The notes under the pieces: model-generated
What the model saw: only the letters and a program-made list of their open reading frames with translations
Databases searched by the model: none
What the model was told of the DNA's origin: nothing
Program-made: the position numbers and the translations under genes
Shown: piece by piece, positions 45,676 to 52,983 of the stretch
Layout: every line of letters starts with the position of its first letter
Numbering within the stretch: the stretch's first letter is position 1
DNA from: Dasania sp. GY-MA-18
GTDB taxonomy: Bacteria > Pseudomonadota > Gammaproteobacteria > Pseudomonadales > Dasaniaceae
Direction of reading: 5' to 3'
Length of the DNA stretch: 64,000 nt
Assembly: GCF_024734385.1 (NCBI RefSeq)
Contig: NZ_JANHAP010000003.1
Coordinates: forward strand, 248,001-312,000

Positions 45676-46338
45676 TTAGTGGCCTGTTTTACTCGCGTAG
45701 CTGTGATAGCTAAGTGCTAGGCAAAAGCAAATCAGTGCGGGTATTAACAATGCTAAAAATTGATAATGCGCATAGGCGACGGCGCCCAGTGTGCCACCAC
45801 TGATAAAACCGCTAACAATTAATAAAAATAATATGGCCTTTCTTTTATCAAAGCCGCCCCCTTTGATTGCGCTGCCTATCATAATGCCCAAGTCGGTAAA
45901 GATGCCGGTAACATGTGTGGTTCTTACTACCGCACCGCTATAGGTAGTGGCGAGCGCGTTTTGTAAGCCGCAAGCTGATGAGGCTAGGTAGTGGCCGTAA
46001 TACGAGCCTTGTCGTAATAACAGTAGTGCGGTCAGTAATAGGCAGCCCTCTATAAATAATAAAGTGCCATAGTGGCGCCCCAGTTTTAATGAGTTACCAG
46101 AAAGTAATAGTCCGGATAGTACGGCGCCTAATAAAAAACTTAGTAGCACCGCTAGCAGATGAAATACATCGCTTAGTGAACCATTAATCAGACCTGCACC
46201 CACTAAGGTGGCGGTGCCGGATAAATGTGAAATCGCTTGGTGTTTAAACCCCAGCAAACCCACGGCGTTGACCCAGCCGGCAGTGAGCGCGAGCACGAAA
46301 GCGCCGTATTCCACCCACTTAGGTAATTTAGAAATCAC
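45676..46338 (-). CDS. DUF1275 (YoaK) membrane protein
   Basis: A 220-residue inner-membrane protein with about six hydrophobic segments. The family features are ALTAGWVNAVGLLGF near residue 20, SHLSGTATLVG near 36 and ALATTYSGAVVRTTHVTGIFTDLG near 130, typical of DUF1275/YoaK. The function is unknown, and the flanking genes do not form a clear operon with it. Confidence 0.85.
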   Translation of the reverse strand: MISKLPKWVEYGAFVLALTAGWVNAVGLLGFKHQAISHLSGTATLVGAGLINGSLSDVFHLLAVLLSFLLGAVLSGLLLSGNSLKLGRHYGTLLFIEGCLLLTALLLLRQGSYYGHYLASSACGLQNALATTYSGAVVRTTHVTGIFTDLGIMIGSAIKGGGFDKRKAILFLLIVSGFISGGTLGAVAYAHYQFLALLIPALICFCLALSYHSYASKTGH

Positions 46339-46443
46339 ATTTAACCCTGCTAAGTAAAAAATATTAACACTGCATTAAAGGGCAACTACTATAGCATTAG
46401 TGCTGTGTTTTAAGCTATGTGCTGTTATAGGGGCGAGGGTTGG

Positions 46444-46463
46444 ACTCCGGCTTGCGCCGGAGT
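46444..46463. repeat. REP-like palindrome
   Basis: ACTCCGGC (46444-46451) and GCCGGAGT (46456-46463) form an 8-bp perfect stem with a TTGC loop, flanked by GG and GACA. This form (CACTCCGGC-GCAAGC-CCGGAGT type) matches short REP-like elements spread by REP-associated transposases in many proteobacteria. No transposase is in the window. It is immediately before the heptad run at 46475. Confidence 0.6.
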
Positions 46464-46474
46464 GACAATCATTA

Positions 46475-46502
46475 AGGAACTAGGAACTAGGAACTAGGAA
46501 CT
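46475..46502 (-). repeat. Heptameric repeat, locus 5 (AGGAACT x4, into yheS)
   Basis: Four perfect copies of AGGAACT on the plus strand (AGTTCCT on the minus). The yheS stop codon (46496-46494) and its last two Ser codons lie inside the array, so the repeat has extended into the gene's end. Confidence 0.85.
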
Positions 46503-48404
46503 AGAAATCGTCTCCAGTTCATCATTAAGCTCAAACCATTGTTCTTCTGCTTGCTCGTGAGCCAGTTTCAGCTCGCCTTGCTCTTTGAGTAAACGCTGCA
46601 AGTTTGCCTTGTTGTCGTCCTCGTATAGGCTGCTGTCGGCCAGCGACTCTTCTATGCGGCTGAGTTTGGTTTCTAATTGCGCCATATTTTTTTCAATATT
46701 TTTAATGGCGTTGGTAATAGGCGCTAGCTTTTTGCGTTGTTCGGCAGCTTGTTGTCTTTGTTCTTTTTTATTACTGGCGCTGTTATCAGTTTCGCTGGCT
46801 TTGCTGGTGTTTTTGTTTTCGCTATTGGCGATTTTACGCTGTTCCATAATCCAGCGGCTATAGGCGTCTAGGTCGTCGTCAAAAGCTTGCGCTTTACCAT
46901 TGGCGACTAATAAAAACTGGTCTACGGTGTTACGCAATAAATGTCTGTCGTGAGAGATCACCACTACTGCGCCTTCAAAACCTTGCAAGGCAACGGTGAG
47001 GGCATGGCACATTTCTAAATCTAAATGGTTGGTAGGCTCGTCCAATAATAATAAATTGGGTTTTTGCCATACCACTATGGCCAAGGCCAGGCGTGCTTTT
47101 TCGCCACCGGAGAAATGCCGTATGGGTTCTACCGCCATGTCGCCGTGAAAATTAAAACCCCCTAAAAAATTGCGTATCTCTTGCTCGCGGGCCTTGGGGG
47201 CTAGCCTTTGCAAGTGCAGGGCCGGGCTGGCATCTAAATCCAGGGCCTCTAGCTGGTGCTGGCTAAAATAGCCCAGCGCCAAATGCTCACCCTGGGTGCG
47301 CTCGCCCTGTAACAGCGTCAGCTCTGTGGCCAAGGTTTTAATTAAAGTGGATTTACCGGCACCGTTGGCGCCCAGCAAACCTATGCGGCTGCCGGGGTGT
47401 ATGCTGAGGTTGAGCTGGTCGATAATTATGCTGTCGCCGTAGCCCAGCTGGCCGTGGCTAATATTGAGTAACGGATCGGAAAATCGCTCGGGCTTGGGAA
47501 AGCTAAAATCAAAGGGCGAGTCTATATGCGCAGGAGCGATTGCTTCCATGCGCGATAATTCTTTTAAGCGGCTTTGCGCCTGTTTCGCTTTGGTAGCCTT
47601 GGCACGAAAGCGGCGCACAAAATCATTTATTTCGCTGATGCGCTGTTGTTGTTTTTGATAATTAATTTGTTGCTGGGCCAGCCGTTCGGCGCGCTGGCGC
47701 TCAAAAGCGGAGTAGTTGCCAGTATAGGTGGTGAGCTGCTGGTGCTCTATGTGGACTATGCCGTCACATACGCTGTCTATAAAGTCGCGGTCGTGAGAAA
47801 TTAATAGCAGGCTGCCATCGTAGTTTTGCAGCCATTGTTCCAGCCACAGCTCAGCATCTAAGTCTAAGTGGTTGGTGGGTTCGTCCAACAATAATAAATC
47901 AGAGGGGCTCATTAGGGCTTGGGCCAAGTTGAGGCGTATGCGCCAACCGCCGGAAAAACTATTGGCCGGTTTTTGAGTGTCGCTAATGCTAAAGCCCAGC
48001 CCCAGCAGTAATTGTTCGGCTCGCACTTTGGCGTTGTAGCCGTCTATATTATCCAGCTGTTCGTGCAGGCTGGCGATAAGCTGGTGTTGCTCATTGCGCT
48101 CGGCTAGTTGCAGCTCATGCTCTATGCGGCGCAGCTCGCTGTCGCCATCAATAATATAGTCTAGCGCTGGGCGTTGGCTGGTGGCGACTTCCTGCGCCAT
48201 ATGCGCTATACGCCACTGCTTGGGTATGGCAACGCTGCCGCTATCGCTGCTGAGTTGGCCTAAAATAAGTTGGAACAGGCTGGATTTGCCACTGCCGTTA
48301 CCGCCAATTAAGGCGTTTTTGTGACCAGTGTGAAATACCGCACTAGCCTGCTCTAGCAATATCTTGCTGCCGCGTTGTAAGCTTACTGAATCGAGTTTTA
48401 TCAT
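46494..48404 (-). CDS. yheS: ABC-F ATPase YheS
   Basis: The ATG at 48404 gives 636 residues (E. coli YheS has 637). An upstream start at 48473 would add 23 unmatched residues. Two ABC domains are visible: Walker A GGNGSGKSS and GANGAGKST, signatures FSGGWRIRL and FSGGEKARL, and Walker B LLLLDEPTNHLD twice. The linker AKATKAKQAQSRLKEL and a C-terminal coiled coil fit ABC-F proteins, which act on ribosomes to influence stalled translation. There are no membrane segments, so it is not a transporter. Its last residues are encoded in a heptad repeat. It is divergent from the TIGR02444 gene. Confidence 0.95.
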   Translation of the reverse strand: MIKLDSVSLQRGSKILLEQASAVFHTGHKNALIGGNGSGKSSLFQLILGQLSSDSGSVAIPKQWRIAHMAQEVATSQRPALDYIIDGDSELRRIEHELQLAERNEQHQLIASLHEQLDNIDGYNAKVRAEQLLLGLGFSISDTQKPANSFSGGWRIRLNLAQALMSPSDLLLLDEPTNHLDLDAELWLEQWLQNYDGSLLLISHDRDFIDSVCDGIVHIEHQQLTTYTGNYSAFERQRAERLAQQQINYQKQQQRISEINDFVRRFRAKATKAKQAQSRLKELSRMEAIAPAHIDSPFDFSFPKPERFSDPLLNISHGQLGYGDSIIIDQLNLSIHPGSRIGLLGANGAGKSTLIKTLATELTLLQGERTQGEHLALGYFSQHQLEALDLDASPALHLQRLAPKAREQEIRNFLGGFNFHGDMAVEPIRHFSGGEKARLALAIVVWQKPNLLLLDEPTNHLDLEMCHALTVALQGFEGAVVVISHDRHLLRNTVDQFLLVANGKAQAFDDDLDAYSRWIMEQRKIANSENKNTSKASETDNSASNKKEQRQQAAEQRKKLAPITNAIKNIEKNMAQLETKLSRIEESLADSSLYEDDNKANLQRLLKEQGELKLAHEQAEEQWFELNDELETISSS

Positions 48405-48462
48405 GGCGGCGAAGTATACCTTGCCTGTTGCGACTAGAGTAATGAAATCACAAGGATGATGT

Positions 48463-48972
48463 ATGGATAACAACCCTTTTTGGCAGTATTCATTAACAGT
48501 GTATAGACGGCCAGCTGTAGCTGAGCTGTGCCTGCAATTACAGGATGATTATGGCGTGGATATCAATATGTTGCTCTGTGCGGCGTGGTTAGCCTCTATA
48601 GGTCAGCCGCTAACTGCAAGCCTGCTGCAAACCCTGCAAACAGAGTCTGAACAGTGGCAGCAACAATGCGTGCAACCCCTGCGAGAGGCGCGGCGTTTTT
48701 TAAAACATAATAGTAGTGCAGATATTTACCAACAGGCTAAGGCCTTAGAGTTGCAAGCCGAAGCGGTACAGCAGCAGCGTTTGTATTTGCATGTGCGGCA
48801 ACTGCCCTTGGCCGCCGCACAACAGGATTTATTGCCCGCTAATGTAGCAGCCTATTTAAGTGGCTGCGTGGCAGACAAAACAGTCTTAGACCAAATCGTG
48901 CAGCAATTTACAGGCCTGCTTAGCCAGCATGAAGTAACAGCTGTGAATACGGCAGCAAACCAGCGCGTCTAA
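48463..48972 (+). CDS. TIGR02444 family protein
   Basis: A 169-residue cytosolic protein with no recognised catalytic motif. The start (NPFWQYSLTVYRRPAVAELCLQLQDDYGVDINMLL) matches the TIGR02444 family, which is adjacent to the ABC-F gene in Pseudomonas and elsewhere. It is Gln-rich and helical. Its function is unknown. The RBS AAGGA lies 9-13 bases upstream of the ATG. Confidence 0.82.
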   Translation: MDNNPFWQYSLTVYRRPAVAELCLQLQDDYGVDINMLLCAAWLASIGQPLTASLLQTLQTESEQWQQQCVQPLREARRFLKHNSSADIYQQAKALELQAEAVQQQRLYLHVRQLPLAAAQQDLLPANVAAYLSGCVADKTVLDQIVQQFTGLLSQHEVTAVNTAANQRV

Positions 48973-48984
48973 TTGAGTTATGCG

Positions 48985-49007
48985 CCAGCACTTGCTGCTG
49001 GGTTTTA
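48985..49007 (+). terminator. Possible terminator between TIGR02444 and AlgP-like genes
   Basis: CCAGCA (48985-48990) and TGCTGG (48996-49001) form a 6-bp stem with a CTTGC loop followed by GTTTTAT. It lies between convergent genes. Confidence 0.45.
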
Positions 49008-49021
49008 TCGTTACAGCTCAG

Positions 49022-49933
49022 TTAAAAATCAAATAAGCTTTTAATCACCGGGGAGTCATCCTCGGTTTTTTTCTCTTTAGGCTTTTTTTCTACCGGCTTG
49101 GGCTGGGGAGTAGCTATAGGCTTAGGGGCGGCAGGCTGTTGTGTATTCGCCGTGGCGCTAGGTTGCGGGCTAGGCTGAGAACTAGCTTGAGAACTAGCTT
49201 GAGAGCTGGGTAGTTCTGTCGGTATTTCCGCTTGTTTAGGCGTGGCTATTGCTGCTGGGGCTGTAGCTTCGGGCTTGGCGATAGCGCTGGCTGCCGGCGC
49301 GGCTTTGGCAGCAGGCTGTTTAGTATCAGCTTTTTTAGCCGTGGCCTTTTTCGGGCGGGTGGGTTTAGCCTTAGCGGGCTTGGGCGCTTTGGCTTTAGTC
49401 GTTGTGGTTTTAGTTGCCTTAGCTTTAGGCTTGGCGGCTGCAGCTTTACTGGCGGCTTTACTTTTAGCGGCCTTAGCGGCGGTTTTAGGCTTAGCTTTGG
49501 CAGTAGGTTTAGCTTTAGCTGCAGGCTTTTTCTTGGCGGCAGGTTTGGCCTTGCTGGCAGAGCTTTGCTTAATAGCAGCCGCTAAGGCTTTGGCGTGAGC
49601 GATATCGTTTTTCGTGGCGGCCAGGCTGGCTTTATCATCGCTAGCGGTTTGTTGGCAGCGGCTCACGAGTTTTTTAGCGGCAGCAACAGCGCTCTTGCTA
49701 GCTGCTTTTTGCTTAGCGGTGCTGGCTGCTTTTTGCTTCTTCATAGCGGCAGCTAGCTGAGTTTTGGCTTTGTTAAGCGCAGCAGCTGACTTTTTAGCGG
49801 TAGTGGTTTGTTGTTTTAAGAGTGCCGCGCGCGCTTTGCTAAGTTGGGTTTGGGCTTTAGCGAGTTGTTTTTCAAGCTCGGCAACGCTCAGGGCCGAGGC
49901 TTTGCTGGGCGTCTTTTTTGCTTTACTTGCCAT
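49022..49933 (-). CDS. algP: AlgP-like histone H1-like Lys/Ala/Pro-rich protein
   Basis: A 303-residue very basic, low-complexity protein. An N-terminal helical region (about 10-125) is Lys/Ala/Gln-rich, and then the bulk (about 125-215) is made of KPAAK, KPTAK and AAKPK-type motifs, as in AlgP/H1-like proteins. It ends in an acidic tail PVIKSLFDF. AlgP of Pseudomonas binds DNA and affects alginate expression, but the protein is not always regulatory. Between about 235 and 250 the SSQA unit repeats (12-bp DNA repeat). Long plus-strand reading frames inside this gene are a composition artefact. It is located as in Pseudomonas, next to an FKBP gene. Confidence 0.85.
   Translation of the reverse strand: MASKAKKTPSKASALSVAELEKQLAKAQTQLSKARAALLKQQTTTAKKSAAALNKAKTQLAAAMKKQKAASTAKQKAASKSAVAAAKKLVSRCQQTASDDKASLAATKNDIAHAKALAAAIKQSSASKAKPAAKKKPAAKAKPTAKAKPKTAAKAAKSKAASKAAAAKPKAKATKTTTTKAKAPKPAKAKPTRPKKATAKKADTKQPAAKAAPAASAIAKPEATAPAAIATPKQAEIPTELPSSQASSQASSQPSPQPSATANTQQPAAPKPIATPQPKPVEKKPKEKKTEDDSPVIKSLFDF
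49179..49202 (-). repeat. 12-bp tandem repeat within algP-like gene
   Basis: GAACTAGCTTGA is present twice in tandem, followed by a partial third copy, on the plus strand. It encodes the repeated SSQA residues. Such in-frame repeats can change length by slippage. Confidence 0.7.
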
Positions 49934-49971
49934 GGTGTTAATCCCTTTTGATTATTATTGGCATAGATTGC

Positions 49972-50001
49972 TTTATACGATAAATATCAACTACTTATCA
50001 A
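49972..50001 (-). promoter_or_regulatory. Candidate algP-like promoter
   Basis: On the minus strand TTGATA (50001-49996) and TATAAA (49977-49972) are separated by 18 bases, 39 bases before the ATG at 49933. The remainder of 49934-50277 is AT-rich and I found nothing else in it. Confidence 0.45.
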
Positions 50002-50277
50002 TGGTATAGTACAAAATTTCGACAAGCGACAGTATAGCCTTTAATTTCAGCCTTGTAGCAGGTCAGCCTATAGCTGGGGTGTGAGTGATTTTTTTCAAGC
50101 TTGGCGCTAAAACTAGGGCCGTGTACTATAGGGCTTTGCAACGCTGTTTGCTTGGGCTGGCCTAATTTATAGCAGCCCGGCTGCTGTGCAGGGAACTTAC
50201 GAAGTTGTTCACAGACTTATAGCACTAGCAATGACTACAATAACAATCTTTATTTTAAAGCCTTAAAAGGAATATCA

Positions 50278-51000
50278 ATGAAACGCAATTTACTGGTTGC
50301 TGCAGCAATAACTGCAGCATTGGCGGGCTGTAACCAACAAGCCGCAGATAAAACGGTTAAGTTAGATGACTCAGCCAAGCGGGTGAGCTACGGCATGGGC
50401 ATAGGCCTGGGTGAGCGTATTGCACAGGAGAGCATAGAAGTTGATGCCGATGCGTTTGCGCTAGGCATGAAGCATGCGCTAGAAGGCAGCGAGCGTTTAA
50501 TGACGCAAGAAGAAGTCATGGCTGAAATGCAGACCTTCCAGCAGCAGCAAATGGAAAAACAGCAAGCCGCGCAAGCTGCCATTGCTGACCAGAATCAACA
50601 AGCTGGCGAGGCTTTCTTAGCAGAAAATGCCACTAAAGAGGGTGTCGTTACCTTGGATAGCGGCCTGCAGTACTCAGTGATTACTGAAGGCAGCGGTGCC
50701 AAGCCCAGTGAGACCGATACCGTAGAGGTTCATTACCGCGGTACTTTAATCGACGGCACTGAGTTTGATAGTTCTTATAAGCGCAACTCTACCGTTAGCT
50801 TCCCCGTCAATGGCGTGATTGCCGGTTGGACCGAAGCCCTGCAGCTAATGCCTGTGGGCTCTAAGTGGAACCTGTATATCCCCTCTGACCTAGCCTACGG
50901 CCCCGGCGGCACAGGCGGCCCTATAGGCCCCAATGCAACATTAATCTTTGAAGTGGAGTTGGTGTCGATTAAGGATGACTCAGCGGAAGCTGAAGGCTAA
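50278..51000 (+). CDS. FKBP-type peptidyl-prolyl isomerase, lipoprotein
   Basis: A 240-residue envelope chaperone of the Mip/FkpA type. Residues 1-18 form a lipoprotein signal ending LAGC, so Cys18 is probably lipidated. A dimerisation helix region follows (about 35-115), then the FKBP domain (about 130-230). That domain has VEVHYRGTLIDGTEFDSSY and the proline-binding pocket residues in GVIAGWTEALQLMPVGSKW and IPSDLAYGPGG. It catalyses proline isomerisation during periplasmic or outer-membrane protein folding. The RBS AAAAGGA lies seven bases before the ATG. A strong terminator follows. Confidence 0.93.
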   Translation: MKRNLLVAAAITAALAGCNQQAADKTVKLDDSAKRVSYGMGIGLGERIAQESIEVDADAFALGMKHALEGSERLMTQEEVMAEMQTFQQQQMEKQQAAQAAIADQNQQAGEAFLAENATKEGVVTLDSGLQYSVITEGSGAKPSETDTVEVHYRGTLIDGTEFDSSYKRNSTVSFPVNGVIAGWTEALQLMPVGSKWNLYIPSDLAYGPGGTGGPIGPNATLIFEVELVSIKDDSAEAEG

Positions 51001-51005
51001 GTCAT

Positions 51006-51033
51006 AGTCGCTAGTTCCTAGACTATAGTCTCT
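51006..51033 (+). repeat. Heptameric repeat, locus 6 (after the FKBP gene)
   Basis: Four units in strict phase: AGTCGCT, AGTTCCT, AGACTAT, AGTCTCT. The array begins six bases after the FKBP stop and ends a few bases before its terminator. Confidence 0.8.
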
Positions 51034-51040
51034 AGTAAAA

Positions 51041-51075
51041 AAGGCCTACCCAAATAAAGGGTAGGCCTTTTTTTT
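51041..51075 (+). terminator. Intrinsic terminator after the FKBP gene
   Basis: AGGCCTACCC (51042-51051) and GGGTAGGCCT (51059-51068) form a 10-bp stem with an AAATAAA loop, flanked by an A-run and a T-run. It could work on both strands. Confidence 0.93.
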
Positions 51076-51080
51076 ATGTT

Positions 51081-51110
51081 AGCTGTAAGTGACAAGCTAC
51101 AAGTGGCAAG
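51081..51110 (+). repeat. Heptameric repeat, locus 7
   Basis: AGCTGTA, AGTGACA, AGCTACA and AGTGGCA followed by AG, with no break in the 7-bp phase. It faces locus 8 in the opposite orientation about 48 bases away. Confidence 0.8.
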
Positions 51111-51158
51111 ATTAAAACACTAAGCCCTTGGTTAAGCCTGATGGTCCCAGCTAGGCTA

Positions 51159-51188
51159 CTTGTAGCTTGTAGCTTGTAGCTTGTAGCT
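51159..51188 (-). repeat. Heptameric repeat, locus 8 (CTTGTAG x4)
   Basis: Four perfect copies of CTTGTAG (AGCTACA on the minus strand), ending nine bases before the WD40 gene's stop. The arms of loci 7 and 8 share AGCTACAAG/CTTGTAGCT and could base-pair. Confidence 0.85.
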
Positions 51189-51196
51189 AAAGCGCG

Positions 51197-52228
51197 TCAG
51201 CGCTTTAAAACAAGACTAAAGCCATTGGAGGCCAGTGCTAGGTATTTACCGCTGGTGGCGCTAAACCCTACTGCCACGATGCTGGCGCTGGTGGGTTTAA
51301 CTGGGTCGCGTTTGGGTACGGTCCAGCTGGCCAGGGGTTTGAGTGTGTTGACGTCCCATAGCTGTACTTTTCTATCAGAGCTGCCGGTAAGTAATTGCTT
51401 ACCATCGCTGGAAAAACTGGCTGCTGTAAAGGCTTGGCCGCGACGCAGGCTGCTGGCGCGCAGCGGTAGCTCGCCTAGTAGCTTGCCGCTGCGGGTGTCC
51501 CACAGTGCGGCCTTGTCGTATTTGGCTACGGTAAAGGCTTTATCGCCAGCGGGGCTTAGGGCCACGGTTACGACTTCGTCGGCGTGGGTCCAGGTAAATA
51601 AGGCTTGGCCGTTACTAACATCCCAGAGTTTGGCGTCGTTATCATCTGAGCCGGTAAGGGCCATTTTGCCGTCGTCACTGAGGGCGACGGCGGTGACTCT
51701 ATTACGGTGGTAAAAGCTGCGTTTAATACCGCCGCGCTTAACATCAAATAAAACGGCGCTGTCGTCGTGTAGGCCTAAAAAGGCAAAGTTACCATTGTTG
51801 GTGAGGGCGATGTCGTGTACTTGGCTGGGGGCTGTCCAAAAGGTTAGCGCTTGGCCGTTTTGGGTAGACCATAGCACCATGGTTTGGTGGTCGGCGGTGA
51901 GGGCAAAGTCGCCCTCCGGTGAGAAACCGCTAGCAATAATGTTGCTGTACTCGCCCTGTTTGTGATTCCAGTTAAACAGCCGTTCGTTTTGGCTGCTGCG
52001 CCACAGGCTGCCACCGTGGTGTATGGAGCCTATCACGCTGAGTTTACCATCCTGGCTAATGGCGCCGCTGTACAGGCCCTTAACCGCGACTTCTACGCTG
52101 TGCTCAGGGGTTTTGCTGTTATCACAGGCGCTGAGCAGTAGGGCCGCTAATAGTAGCGCGCTAAGTTTGACGGGGGTTATATAAGATTGCAGCATTCGTG
52201 GGCTACGACTGCTGTGCAGTACTGGCAT
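51197..52228 (-). CDS. WD40-repeat lipoprotein
   Basis: A 343-residue envelope protein with a lipoprotein signal ending LLSAC (about residue 35). The first ATG (52228) is preferred because GGCGAG lies about 8-13 bases upstream; the alternative ATG 11 codons later has no RBS. Five to seven WD40-like repeats are visible, e.g. DDGKMALTGSDDNDAKLWDV near 187-206 and SDGKQLLTGSSDRKVQLWDV near 275-294, predicted to fold into a beta propeller. Such proteins usually form protein-protein contacts. No specific role can be assigned. Heptad repeats follow its stop. Confidence 0.82.
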   Translation of the reverse strand: MPVLHSSRSPRMLQSYITPVKLSALLLAALLLSACDNSKTPEHSVEVAVKGLYSGAISQDGKLSVIGSIHHGGSLWRSSQNERLFNWNHKQGEYSNIIASGFSPEGDFALTADHQTMVLWSTQNGQALTFWTAPSQVHDIALTNNGNFAFLGLHDDSAVLFDVKRGGIKRSFYHRNRVTAVALSDDGKMALTGSDDNDAKLWDVSNGQALFTWTHADEVVTVALSPAGDKAFTVAKYDKAALWDTRSGKLLGELPLRASSLRRGQAFTAASFSSDGKQLLTGSSDRKVQLWDVNTLKPLASWTVPKRDPVKPTSASIVAVGFSATSGKYLALASNGFSLVLKR

Positions 52229-52356
52229 TGGCCGTTCTCGCCTTGGTCATAGTTTTACGCCATCTCTGGCAGTGGCACCAGAGCATGGCAATAAGAGTTA
52301 AGCCTTTATATCGGCAGGCTGAGCTGATTCGCTAGGGTGTTTTTTTACCCGGCCGT

Positions 52357-52827
52357 TTAGGCTTCGCTGGCAACCACGGCCTTGTGAGCGTTGTGCATCA
52401 CATCGATTAAGCGGTCTTCTATTTCAAAGCGCAGCTCTAGCGTTTCGCCCAGTTTAGAAAGTTTAGTCGACAAATCATTGAGTGGGGTGCTGGGGTCAGT
52501 TTCGGCGTATTGGTCGTGAAACTCCATCGCTATAGAGGTGTTTTCGTTTAGCTCGGGTAGCAGGCCTTGGGCGATGTTGGCGCTGCCGTCTTTAAACTCT
52601 TCGGCCTCGCGCAGTAACTGGTAATACACTTCAAAGTGGCCGGCACAAACATAGTCTACTAATAATTGGCAAAAGTTCTGCAGGCGTTTATGCAGCTGTT
52701 CGGCGCTTTTGTGATCTTCACCGGCGGCGCAAAACTCAACAATGAGTTTTTGGCGCTCTTCTAACCAGCGCTCTATCATATCGTTAACGCCGCTCCAGCG
52801 CTCTTCTATGGTGCATGTGTCTAGCAT
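52357..52827 (-). CDS. rsd: Anti-sigma70 factor Rsd/AlgQ
   Basis: A 156-residue cytosolic helical protein that binds sigma70 region 4. The family pattern is LDTCTIEERWSGVNDMIERWLEERQKLI at the N-terminus and LCQLLVDYVCAGHFEVYYQL near residue 55. In E. coli Rsd frees core RNA polymerase for alternative sigma factors; AlgQ in Pseudomonas also regulates alginate. With 6S RNA encoded about 47 kb away, two sigma70-directed regulators lie in this window. The 128-base gap to the WD40 start has no visible structure. Confidence 0.9.
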   Translation of the reverse strand: MLDTCTIEERWSGVNDMIERWLEERQKLIVEFCAAGEDHKSAEQLHKRLQNFCQLLVDYVCAGHFEVYYQLLREAEEFKDGSANIAQGLLPELNENTSIAMEFHDQYAETDPSTPLNDLSTKLSKLGETLELRFEIEDRLIDVMHNAHKAVVASEA

Positions 52828-52983
52828 AGTAAGTCCCCTAATACCTAACTGCTTGATGGGAGGTGCTTCCCTACGTCAGTAGCCAATATTAACTGTAACT
52901 GCGTATTCTTGTTATAAGCATGCTTGCTGTTGAATATAAGTGAGCCGGACCTGGCTGGCAAGGCATACTTGCCCTGGCCGTGC

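Noticed and set aside
49232-49598. Two long plus-strand reading frames inside the AlgP-like gene
   Set aside because: They are Gly/Phe-rich or Ala/Leu-rich mirrors of a low-complexity Lys/Ala gene, with no RBS.
26855-51188. CRISPR interpretation of the repeats
   Set aside because: Units are 7 bp with no spacers and no cas genes are present.
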